From an uncultured Collinsella sp. (lineage in GTDB: Bacteria > Actinomycetota > Coriobacteriia > Coriobacteriales > Coriobacteriaceae), in the NCBI GenBank assembly GCA_900541675.1, contig UQKU01000035.1, positions 1-18,189 on the forward strand: a stretch of 18,189 bases of DNA, in the 5' to 3' direction. Below are positions 1 to 6,235 of the stretch, piece by piece. Positions within the stretch are counted from its first letter, which is position 1, and the number at the start of each line of letters is the position of its first letter. A program made the translations under genes and the position numbers. Below the pieces are notes generated by a model. The model saw only the letters and a program-made list of their open reading frames with translations, was not told the origin of the DNA and ran no database searches.

Positions 1-51
1 TCCTTCGACGTTAATTGAAGGGTACCGCCTCGCGGTGACATCGTTTTTATG

Positions 52-129
52 TCAACCTTGGTCTAACAGAGCCAAAAGAATTGCAGGCGTGTACATTGCA
101 CCGCCGAAACGTTGTATCTTTTGCATCAT
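52..129 (-). pseudogene. Truncated 5' end of an alpha-glucoside-type PTS permease (EIIC)
   Basis: A minus-strand ATG at 129 is preceded by a plausible Shine-Dalgarno (GAGGGGG, about 10 nt upstream). It opens a 25-codon frame starting MMQKIQRFGGAMYTP, then a hydrophobic stretch (AILLAL), and stops at a TGA at 54-52. The first ~20 residues closely resemble the N terminus of the MalP/GlvC/AglA family of sugar PTS EIICB permeases as I remember it (QRFGxAMFxPVLLFAF). The family then continues with transmembrane helices for about 500 residues, and none of that is present here. What is seen is an intact translation start on a decapitated coding sequence. That it was once a functional divergent PTS gene is inferred. 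A chance short frame is the alternative, but the motif match argues against it. Confidence 0.5.
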
Positions 130-274
130 GACGGGGAATCCCCCTCTCTTCATTCGGAGCGGCTGCGGTTTTGGCTTCACTCGAGACCGCAGACGCGCCG
201 TTTGCGTGTACCTCGTGCAATAGGACGGGTGGGCCCGTGTCCCCGACTTCTTGCGCTTCTTTTTTTATCATATC

Positions 275-290
275 ACTTATCTAGACAAGT
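275..290. promoter_or_regulatory. GntR/HutC-type operator, distal copy
   Basis: The 16-bp sequence ACTTATCTAGACAAGT is palindromic except for one base pair (ACTTRTCTAGAYAAGT centred on TCTAGA). HutC-subfamily GntR regulators such as NagR/DasR and TreR typically bind dyads of the form TGGTCTAGACCA, and a GntR/UTRA gene lies downstream at 1579-2334. The site sits between the decayed PTS start and the dehydrogenase, so it could have served a divergent promoter. Confidence 0.6.
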
Positions 291-406
291 TAATACGGTT
301 TCTATGTTCGGTCAGCGGTCGATAATTGACGGTGAACGGTTTATTTCAAATAATTTACCTGTTATTGCCTGTTTGTCGTAATTCTTTAAAACCAAAAAAT
401 TTATCA

Positions 407-422
407 ACTTGTCTAGATATGC
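407..422. promoter_or_regulatory. GntR/HutC-type operator, promoter-proximal copy
   Basis: ACTTGTCTAGATATGC matches the reverse complement of the distal dyad at 13 of 16 positions, with the TCTAGA core retained. It ends immediately before the predicted -35 hexamer at 423. A bound repressor here would obstruct the dehydrogenase promoter. The two dyads are 132 bp apart centre to centre, a distance that could permit looping. Confidence 0.55.
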
Positions 423-451
423 TTGTATAAGGATGTTTACATACCTATACT
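423..451 (+). promoter_or_regulatory. Predicted sigma70 promoter of the zinc dehydrogenase
   Basis: TTGTAT (423-428) and TATACT (446-451) are separated by 17 bp, matching the -35 and -10 consensus at 4/6 and 5/6 positions. The hexamers lie about 40 bp upstream of the ribosome binding site AAGGAG and directly downstream of the promoter-proximal operator. Confidence 0.5.
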
Positions 452-487
452 TCGATACAACATTCACCGCCACGTTAAGGAGTCACC

Positions 488-1513
488 ATGAAAAGTGCGG
501 TCTTCTATGGAAAGCACGACCTCAGAGTCGAGGAATCGGCAAAGCCGGCCGTGGGCAGGCGCGACGTTCTGATCAACGTCAAAGCTTGCGGCGTCTGCGG
601 TACCGACGTTCATATCTATGAAGGCGACAAGGGTGCAGCCGACGTTACCCCGCCCACGATCCTTGGTCATGAGTTTGCGGGCGTTGTCGAGGCCGTGGGC
701 AGCGACGTCGCTGGCTTTAAACCGGGCGATCGCGTGTGCATCGACCCAAACCATCCCTGCGGCTGCTGCGAACCCTGCCGCGACGGAATCAACCACTACT
801 GCGAGCATATGACCGGTTACGGCACCACCGTTAACGGCGGCTTTGCCGAGTACTGCTCCGTCGATATGCAGCAAGTCTACAAGTTGGGCGATCACACCAG
901 CTTTGAGCAGGGTGCTATGACCGAGCCCGTCTCCTGCTGCCTGCACGGCATTGATATGTGCAACATCAAGCCCGGCAGCACAGTTGTCGTTATCGGCGGT
1001 GGCATGATCGGTCTGCTCATGATGCAGCTTGCCAAAAACGCCGGCGCCACCAAGGTCGTCTTGCTCGAGCCCGTCGAGGGCAAGCGCGAGGTTGCGCTCA
1101 AACTCGGCGCCGACCTGGCAATTGATTCCATCCACGAGGACGTCCCGGCCCGCCTGAAGCAGGAGGGCGTCGGCAACGTCGATGTCGTTATCGAGTGTGT
1201 TGGCAAGCCCGTCACCATCGAGCAGGCCATCCAGATCGCCGGCCACAAGGCTACGGTCATGATGTTCGGCCTCACCAAGCCCGATGAGACAATCACCGTC
1301 AAGCCCTTCGAGGTCTTCCAGAAGGAGCTTGTGCTTACCTCGTCCTACATCAACCCTTATACGCAGCGTCGCGCGCTCGAGCTCATCGACTCTGGCAGGC
1401 TCGACGTATCCTCGATGGTCGCCAAGGTGGCTTCCCTCGACGAACTCGGCGCCATCCTGTCAGACCCAGCTCTGCGTGCCATGGGTAAATATATAATCGA
1501 CCCCAGCAAGTAA
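488..1513 (+). CDS. Zinc-dependent medium-chain alcohol/polyol dehydrogenase
   Basis: This 341-residue protein is a medium-chain dehydrogenase/reductase of the sorbitol/threonine dehydrogenase group and should oxidise a secondary alcohol or polyol with NAD(P) in the cytoplasm. The catalytic zinc site is visible as C37, H61 and E62 (GHEFAG motif). The structural zinc lobe is C91, C94, C97 and C105. The Rossmann nucleotide loop is the GGGMIG segment near residues 170-175. The ATG is preceded by AAGGAG at good spacing and the length is normal for the family. It is followed after 65 bp by a GntR/UTRA regulator on the same strand and preceded by two matching operators, so substrate-responsive control is likely. 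The exact substrate cannot be read from the sequence; L-threonine, sorbitol, galactitol-phosphate and similar polyols are all possible. Confidence 0.9.
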   Translation: MKSAVFYGKHDLRVEESAKPAVGRRDVLINVKACGVCGTDVHIYEGDKGAADVTPPTILGHEFAGVVEAVGSDVAGFKPGDRVCIDPNHPCGCCEPCRDGINHYCEHMTGYGTTVNGGFAEYCSVDMQQVYKLGDHTSFEQGAMTEPVSCCLHGIDMCNIKPGSTVVVIGGGMIGLLMMQLAKNAGATKVVLLEPVEGKREVALKLGADLAIDSIHEDVPARLKQEGVGNVDVVIECVGKPVTIEQAIQIAGHKATVMMFGLTKPDETITVKPFEVFQKELVLTSSYINPYTQRRALELIDSGRLDVSSMVAKVASLDELGAILSDPALRAMGKYIIDPSK

Positions 1514-1578
1514 ATCGATTGACACCTGCGCGGACGGCCCTCATCCGTCGTTCACGCACCCAGCTCTAGGAGACCGTC

Positions 1579-2334
1579 ATGGCGCGAGCCATCTTCCAAA
1601 CTATTTATGACAACGTGAAGCAGTCGATTGACGACGGCACATACGCCTATCAGAGCTATCTGCCTTCGGAGACTGAGCTCACGCAGCTGTTTGACTGTTC
1701 GCGCATGACGGTCCGTCGCGCCATCTCGATGCTTGCGGCAGATGGTTACGTGCTCCCCCAGCAAGGCAAAGGCATGCGCGTCATTCGCAACATCAGTGAC
1801 GAGAAGAGTCGTGGTGGCGGCGGACTCGAGACCTTTAAGGAAATCGCGGTCAACCGAGGCTTTGAGCTCAAGACTGTCACCACCGTCTTTGAGCTCCTCA
1901 TCTGCAGCAAGGCGCTCTCCAAGATTACCGGGTTTCCCGAAGGCTGTGAGCTCACACGCGCCAAACGCATCCGTTATGCAGACGGACAAGCCGTGTGCTC
2001 CGACGACTCCTATTACCTAAGCTCACAGGTACCGGGGCTGACACCCGAGATTGTCAACGACTCGATCTATCGTTACCTCGAAGAAGACCTTGGCATTAAG
2101 ATTGCCACGGGCAAACGCGATGTAACGATCGAGCATCCCACGCCCGAGGATACGCGCGTGCTCGATCTCGACGACTTTAACGCACTCGCCGTTATACGCG
2201 GACAGACCTACAACGCCGACGGTATCCTTATGGAATACACCGAGACCAAACAGGTTCCCGGGTTCTTTTTGCTCCATGAAACCGTGACGCGCAACGGTAC
2301 CGGTCGAACCGGCCACCAAAGCAGCATGAACTAA
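1579..2334 (+). CDS. GntR-family (HutC/UTRA) transcriptional regulator
   Basis: This is a 251-residue DNA-binding regulator. Residues 1-70 form the GntR winged helix, with the hallmark LPSETELTQLFDCSRMTVRR and a wing ending in QQGKGMRV. Residues about 90-240 form a UTRA ligand-binding domain, which in HutC-type proteins usually senses a sugar phosphate or related small molecule. An AGGAG lies 8 nt before the ATG. The gene sits 65 bp downstream of the zinc dehydrogenase, and two TCTAGA-centred dyads of the HutC type lie upstream of that gene, so it is probably a local repressor released by the pathway substrate. TTGACA at 1519-1524 could be a -35 element but I see no convincing -10. A long hairpin terminator follows the stop codon. 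Confidence 0.9.
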   Translation: MARAIFQTIYDNVKQSIDDGTYAYQSYLPSETELTQLFDCSRMTVRRAISMLAADGYVLPQQGKGMRVIRNISDEKSRGGGGLETFKEIAVNRGFELKTVTTVFELLICSKALSKITGFPEGCELTRAKRIRYADGQAVCSDDSYYLSSQVPGLTPEIVNDSIYRYLEEDLGIKIATGKRDVTIEHPTPEDTRVLDLDDFNALAVIRGQTYNADGILMEYTETKQVPGFFLLHETVTRNGTGRTGHQSSMN

Positions 2335-2343
2335 CCATTTATT

Positions 2344-2415
2344 AGTTGCGGTGGAATAGTTCCTAGAATGGCCAGCTTAAGGGCAAAACAGGAACTATTC
2401 CACCGCAACTTTTTT
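2344..2415 (+). terminator. Long perfect-stem terminator after gntR
   Basis: Arms 2344-2364 and 2390-2410 are perfect 21-bp inverted complements (the left arm begins AGTTGCGGTGGAATAG). They enclose a 25-nt loop and are followed by six T residues (2410-2415). It lies between convergent genes and terminates the plus-strand gntR transcript; on the minus strand the following sequence is not T-rich. A stem this long and perfect exceeds what intrinsic termination needs. Confidence 0.8.
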
Positions 2416-2446
2416 GGCCGGCGGGGCAGTACCTGTCCCACCGGCC
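2416..2446. repeat. GTACCTGTCCC hairpin (REP-like)
   Basis: GGCCGG at 2416 pairs with CCGGCC ending at 2446. The interior GGG/CCC and CAG/CTG pairs extend the stem, interrupted by one C-A mismatch and one G-T wobble. The core resembles the GGGGACAGGCACC word in the loop of the hairpin at 12312-12347. There is no T tract on either side, so it is not an obvious terminator. Confidence 0.45.
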
Positions 2447-2465
2447 ATCATTTACGCTCTTTTAG

Positions 2466-3719
2466 CTAGTCCGCGAGCTTCTCCACCTGGTCGAGCATCT
2501 TGTCGAGCTTGGCCTTTGCCTCGGCCTTGACCTTCATCGCCTCTTCGTGGGCCTTGGCCTTCTGGGCAGCCTTTTCCTCGGCCTCGGGATCGACGACAAC
2601 CAGATTGGAGGCGTCGTGCTCGACCAGCTTGAGCGCATGCTCGGGACAAACCTTGACACAGGCGCCACAGCCTAAACAATACGTGGACTCCAACGCAAAG
2701 CGGCCGCTTCCCACCAAATCGCAGGCGGACGTGGGGCACGCGTTAACGCACTCGCCACACGACGTGCACTTGTCAAAATCGCACTCCGGCGTGCTCACCT
2801 GCATGTTCTGGGCAAGCTCGGGATGGTTCTGCAGTGTCGAGAGCACCAGCTGCCGCCCGTGCGTGAGCGAACGGCGACGCTTGGTCGTCGTGGTGCCGCA
2901 CATGGTGTTGAGCGTGCGCTCCAGCTGGGTAATCTGATGACGATGGGCTTTGAGCTTCTGCGTCACCGAGGCCAGCGCCGCCGTCGCCGGGTTGAGCTTG
3001 GTCACTGTCAGGCCCGTCGTGCGGGCGATCTTTTCCATGTACTCCTTGCGTTCGTACTCGCGAAGCTTATGGCACTTGAGGCTCTTGGGGTCGACCTCCA
3101 GGCCCAAACCCGTGCCAGACCACTCCTCGGCCTTCGCAATCGCCTCGCCCAGAATGTCCTCACCGCCGGTGTTGCGGCATTTATCGCACACACCCAACGG
3201 CAGGTACACACTCACGTTGGGATAGTCCGCCAGTACCGAGAACCAGGTCTCGGCCGTAATATCGCCCACACAGGCGACGACGACCTCGTTTTCGCGCGGC
3301 ATGCGCTTGAGGGCGCGCGTGCAGGTAACGTAGGCGGTCTCGTGGCTCGTAGCTGCCGAGACGATATCGTCATACAGGTTTTTGGGCGCCAGGCGCGGCG
3401 AGATGATCGCCTCGGTCGGACAGGCAGCGGCGCACAGGCCGCACTTGCGACAGGAGTCGAGGATCTCGATGGCGTCTTCCTCGACCTCGATAGCGTTGAC
3501 CGGGCACACGTCCATGCACGCGGTGCAGCCGCTCTTTTCGTTTTTGCAGGTCAGGCACGGAATGGTATTGCCGCGCGGGCGCTCCTTGTAGTCGGCAGGA
3601 TTCCACTGCGACGCCGATGGATCGAGTGCATCGCTCACGCCGCCAAGCGGGTTTTTAAGAAAGTCGAAACCCTTGCTGATCTCGATAATGTCATCAAACA
3701 GATCGTGTTCCTGCGCCAT
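2466..3719 (-). CDS. Polyferredoxin-type protein with four [4Fe-4S] cluster motifs
   Basis: This 417-residue cytoplasmic electron-transfer protein of unknown partner has an N-terminal double-cluster domain (C65xxC68 with C72, then C90xxC93xxC96xxxC100, plus extra cysteines C55 and C58) and a second double-cluster domain (C318xxC321xxC324xxxC328 and C348xxC351xxC354xxxC358). Between them lies a ~200-residue domain with conserved-looking cysteines (C133, C150, C178xxC181), which may be another metal site. The C terminus, from about 380, is an Ala/Lys/Glu-rich probable helix. I chose the ATG at 3719 because GGGAGGGG stands just upstream; an in-frame ATG at 3749 lacks this. It is downstream of a GldA-like gene on the same strand, separated by about 150 bp, so it may have its own promoter. 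I do not recognise the family beyond ferredoxin domains. Confidence 0.85.
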   Translation of the reverse strand: MAQEHDLFDDIIEISKGFDFLKNPLGGVSDALDPSASQWNPADYKERPRGNTIPCLTCKNEKSGCTACMDVCPVNAIEVEEDAIEILDSCRKCGLCAAACPTEAIISPRLAPKNLYDDIVSAATSHETAYVTCTRALKRMPRENEVVVACVGDITAETWFSVLADYPNVSVYLPLGVCDKCRNTGGEDILGEAIAKAEEWSGTGLGLEVDPKSLKCHKLREYERKEYMEKIARTTGLTVTKLNPATAALASVTQKLKAHRHQITQLERTLNTMCGTTTTKRRRSLTHGRQLVLSTLQNHPELAQNMQVSTPECDFDKCTSCGECVNACPTSACDLVGSGRFALESTYCLGCGACVKVCPEHALKLVEHDASNLVVVDPEAEEKAAQKAKAHEEAMKVKAEAKAKLDKMLDQVEKLAD

Positions 3720-3870
3720 GCGCGGCCCCTCCCTGAGCAGTGCAAACAAGCAAGAGATAATGATACGCTATCGGCCCACGCCTCGGGCAAATTACACGCG
3801 GAGCACCTTTGAGGCAAATAGTCTATGGCCTATCGCCGCCTCGATTGCACAAGGTCAATCAAGCGCCAAG

Positions 3871-4938
3871 CTATGCCTCGCACATGAGCTGCACGAGCTT
3901 TTGTTTGGTCACCTTGGCCTGCTCGTTGGCCATATTACGCTCGTTTCTAAAGACCGCATTTGCAACACCCTGCAGATCGGCATCGGAAATCTCGCCAAGG
4001 CCCAGCTCCTCGAGCGTGGTCGGCAGACCGACGCGCTGGCAAAACTCGAGCACCTGATTAAGCTCGGGCGCACGCTCCAGGCGTAGCTGCACCACCAGAC
4101 CAAATGCCACGGCCTCGCCATGCATGGCCTTGCACTCGGGCAGGATCGTCAGACCGTTGGCGACGGCATGCGCCAACGCCAAGCCACCGCTCTCAAAGCC
4201 GACGCCCGAGAGCAGAATATTGCACTCGATCAGGCGCTCAACCGCCGGCGATGTACGGCCCTTTTTGAGGTCGCGCTTGGCAGCGACGCCGCACTCTATG
4301 AGCGTGTCATAGCAGGCGCGAGCCGCAGCCAGAGCCAAGTGCCCCGGCGCGCCGCCGTGCTCGTTGGCGCCCCGCGCCGCGGCGCACGAACGCGCCTCGA
4401 AGTACGTTGCCAGCGCGTCGCCCATACCAGCGACCGTCATACGCAGCGGGGCCGCCGCGACCACGTTGGTATCGACCACGACCAGGTCTGGATTCTTCTC
4501 GAGCATCAGATAGCGGTCGAACGACCCATCCTCGTGATACAGCACCGAAATCGCGCTGCACGGACCATCCATCGAGGCTGCCGTGGGGCATACGCACAAC
4601 GGCAGCTCGGCATAAAACGCAACGGCCTTTGCGATATCGAGCATCTTGCCACCGCCAATACCCACCACCATGTCGCAATACTCAGCCTGGGCTTCCTTAG
4701 CCATTTTTACAACGGCCTCTTCCGTACACGGACCGTCATAAATCTTAAAGAACGGCTCGCTTAGATCTTCATCCAGAAATCCATCGACGATCTGTCTGCA
4801 CAGCCGATCCTCGGTGCCCTGGTCAAACAAGACATAGGCAGCGCAGCCCAACCATGACAGATACCTGCCCTGACGCGAAAGTTCGCCCGGCCCCTGAACA
4901 TACCGGCCGGGACCTCCATAAACCACGGGAAGCGCCAT
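3871..4938 (-). CDS. Iron-containing alcohol dehydrogenase, diverged glycerol dehydrogenase paralogue
   Basis: This 355-residue enzyme belongs to the GldA branch of the iron-containing alcohol dehydrogenases, which oxidise glycerol to dihydroxyacetone or act on related alcohols with NAD. The cofactor motif GIGGGKMLD is at about 93-101. Predicted metal ligands are D174 (GMGDALATYFEA), H257 (LALAHAVANGL) and H273 (AMHGEAVAFG), at spacing equal to characterised GldA proteins. Upstream is AAAGGG about 10 nt before the ATG. The next gene upstream is a clear paralogue, and a strong terminator lies between them, so expression probably depends on readthrough or an unseen promoter. Substrate specificity may differ from the neighbour because the N-terminal third has diverged. 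Confidence 0.85.
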   Translation of the reverse strand: MALPVVYGGPGRYVQGPGELSRQGRYLSWLGCAAYVLFDQGTEDRLCRQIVDGFLDEDLSEPFFKIYDGPCTEEAVVKMAKEAQAEYCDMVVGIGGGKMLDIAKAVAFYAELPLCVCPTAASMDGPCSAISVLYHEDGSFDRYLMLEKNPDLVVVDTNVVAAAPLRMTVAGMGDALATYFEARSCAAARGANEHGGAPGHLALAAARACYDTLIECGVAAKRDLKKGRTSPAVERLIECNILLSGVGFESGGLALAHAVANGLTILPECKAMHGEAVAFGLVVQLRLERAPELNQVLEFCQRVGLPTTLEELGLGEISDADLQGVANAVFRNERNMANEQAKVTKQKLVQLMCEA

Positions 4939-5003
4939 ACGAAAATCCGCCCTTTCATCAATAACAATTGGCGCAAAGCAACCCGACCCCTTTGCACCAT
5001 AGC

Positions 5004-5039
5004 AAAAAGGGGCAAAGCCACCTGCTGGCTTTGCCCCTT
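5004..5039 (-). terminator. Intrinsic terminator between the two GldA-like genes
   Basis: AAGGGGCAAAGCCA (5007-5020) pairs perfectly with its complement at 5026-5039 across a 5-nt loop. In minus-strand transcription the stem runs into TTTTT (5008-5004), so it ends the upstream 5052-6152 transcript. Confidence 0.85.
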
Positions 5040-5051
5040 CCTTAGCTTGAT

Positions 5052-6152
5052 TTACTCATCCATGAGATAGTAGTGGCCCAGCGCGTCGGCACCCAGGATG
5101 GCGTTTGCGACCATCTCGGGCGTCACCTCAAACGGCATGTTGCACATGGTGTCATCGGGCGCGCAGGCGGCTTCGGCAACAATCATGGCCTGCTCGCGCG
5201 TAAGCTCGGCAACGCCAAGTTCCTTCATCGTAACCGGCAGGCCCAGCTCAATGCAGAAGCCCAAGACTTCCTCGAGTTTCTCAGTCGGAGCGTCCTCGAG
5301 TACCAGCTGGACGATGGTGCCGAAGGCGACCTTCTCGCCGTGGTACATGCCGTGGCACTCGGGCAGCATCGTCAAGCCATTGTGGATGGCATGAGCAGCA
5401 GCAAGGCCCGAGCTCTCAAAGCCAATGCCCGAAAGCAGCGTATTGGCCTCAATGATGTGCTCGACGGCAGGAGTGAGCGCACCCTTCTCCAGCGCGACCT
5501 TGGCCTTGACGCCATCGGCCATAAGCGTCTCGTAGCAGAGCTTGGCAAGCGCCAGGCCGGCCATACCACCCTTGCCGCCAGCGCAGGTGCCACCGTCGGC
5601 ATCATGCGTCGCCTGGGCCTCAAAGTAGGTTGCGAGCGCATCGCCCATACCGGAAACCGTCAGGCGCACCGGGCTCGCCGCGATAACCGTCGTATCCATC
5701 AGGACGATATTGGGATTTGCCTTAAGGAAGAGGTACTTGTCGAACTGGCCGTCATCGGTATAGAGCACCGAAAGCGCCGAACACGGGGCATCGGTCGAAG
5801 CAATGGTGGGGCAAATGATAACCGGGGATTCCAGGTAATAGGCAACGGCCTTCGCGGTGTCGAGAATCTTGCCGCCACCGACGCCGACGATGATGTCGCA
5901 ACCGTTGTCGCGAGCGAGCGCAACCAGGCGATCGACCTCGCCCTTGGAGCACTCGCCGTTAAAGTCCTCAAACAGCAGCTCGGCCTTAGCCTCGGCAAAA
6001 CCGCCCTCGATCTTGGCACCGACACGCTTCTTGCCCGAAGGCGTCACGATGACGAGGGCCTTAGCACCGAGCGGCTCGACATAGGAACCGAGCTTGGCCA
6101 GCTCGTCCGGGCCCTGGATGTACTTGCTGGGGCTATTGAAAATTGCAGCCAT
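5052..6152 (-). CDS. gldA: Glycerol dehydrogenase-like iron/zinc alcohol dehydrogenase
   Basis: A 366-residue GldA-family enzyme expected to interconvert glycerol and dihydroxyacetone with NAD in the cytoplasm. The nucleotide-binding motif GVGGGKILDTAKA is at about 90-102. Predicted metal ligands are D171 (SGMGDALATYFEA), H254 (AAAHAIHNGL) and H271 (GMYHGEKVAFG), the same positions as in E. coli GldA. Length is normal. The Shine-Dalgarno (AATGGGAT) is only moderate. The gene begins 31 bp after the terminator of the upstream iron ADH and ends at its own terminator. I see no good promoter in the short gap, so leaky readthrough of the upstream terminator is plausible. Related GldA-like enzymes use other small alcohols or hydroxyketones, so the substrate is not certain. 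Confidence 0.88.
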   Translation of the reverse strand: MAAIFNSPSKYIQGPDELAKLGSYVEPLGAKALVIVTPSGKKRVGAKIEGGFAEAKAELLFEDFNGECSKGEVDRLVALARDNGCDIIVGVGGGKILDTAKAVAYYLESPVIICPTIASTDAPCSALSVLYTDDGQFDKYLFLKANPNIVLMDTTVIAASPVRLTVSGMGDALATYFEAQATHDADGGTCAGGKGGMAGLALAKLCYETLMADGVKAKVALEKGALTPAVEHIIEANTLLSGIGFESSGLAAAHAIHNGLTMLPECHGMYHGEKVAFGTIVQLVLEDAPTEKLEEVLGFCIELGLPVTMKELGVAELTREQAMIVAEAACAPDDTMCNMPFEVTPEMVANAILGADALGHYYLMDE

Positions 6153-6169
6153 AACTATCCCATTCTCTA

Positions 6170-6213
6170 AAATAAAAAAGAAAGGGGCTCCGTACAGATA
6201 CGTGCGGAGCCCC
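6170..6213 (-). terminator. Intrinsic terminator after the iron ADH
   Basis: GGGGCTCCGTAC (6184-6195) pairs with GTGCGGAGCCCC (6202-6213), a 12-bp stem with one G-T wobble and a 6-nt loop. In minus-strand transcription a T-rich tail (6183-6170) follows. It lies between the iron ADH stop and the next gene. Confidence 0.88.
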
Positions 6214-6235
6214 TCGTTACGATAACAAGAGTCGA

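Larger units (their letters stand above)
1..487. other. Intergenic region with decayed PTS start and operator pair
   Basis: This stretch has no intact gene. From left to right it contains a short minus-strand PTS permease remnant, G/C-rich hairpin sequence around 170-240 (for example CTGCGGT pairing with ACCGCAG), then an AT-rich tract from about 255 to 480 unlike the surrounding coding DNA. The AT-rich tract carries two TCTAGA-centred dyads and a sigma70-like promoter for the downstream dehydrogenase. The small plus-strand reading frames here have no ribosome binding site or recognisable content. Confidence 0.6.

Noticed and set aside
464..1246. Long minus-strand open frame opposite the zinc dehydrogenase
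   Set aside because: It lies wholly antisense to a gene with complete catalytic motifs, has no recognisable content, and is explained by biased third-codon positions.
2823..3812. 329-codon plus-strand frame over the ferredoxin gene
   Set aside because: Arginine/alanine-rich translation without motifs, antisense to a gene with four intact cluster-binding motifs.
5073..6170. 365-codon plus-strand frame opposite the GldA gene
   Set aside because: Antisense shadow; the minus strand has all GldA metal ligands and a terminator at its end.
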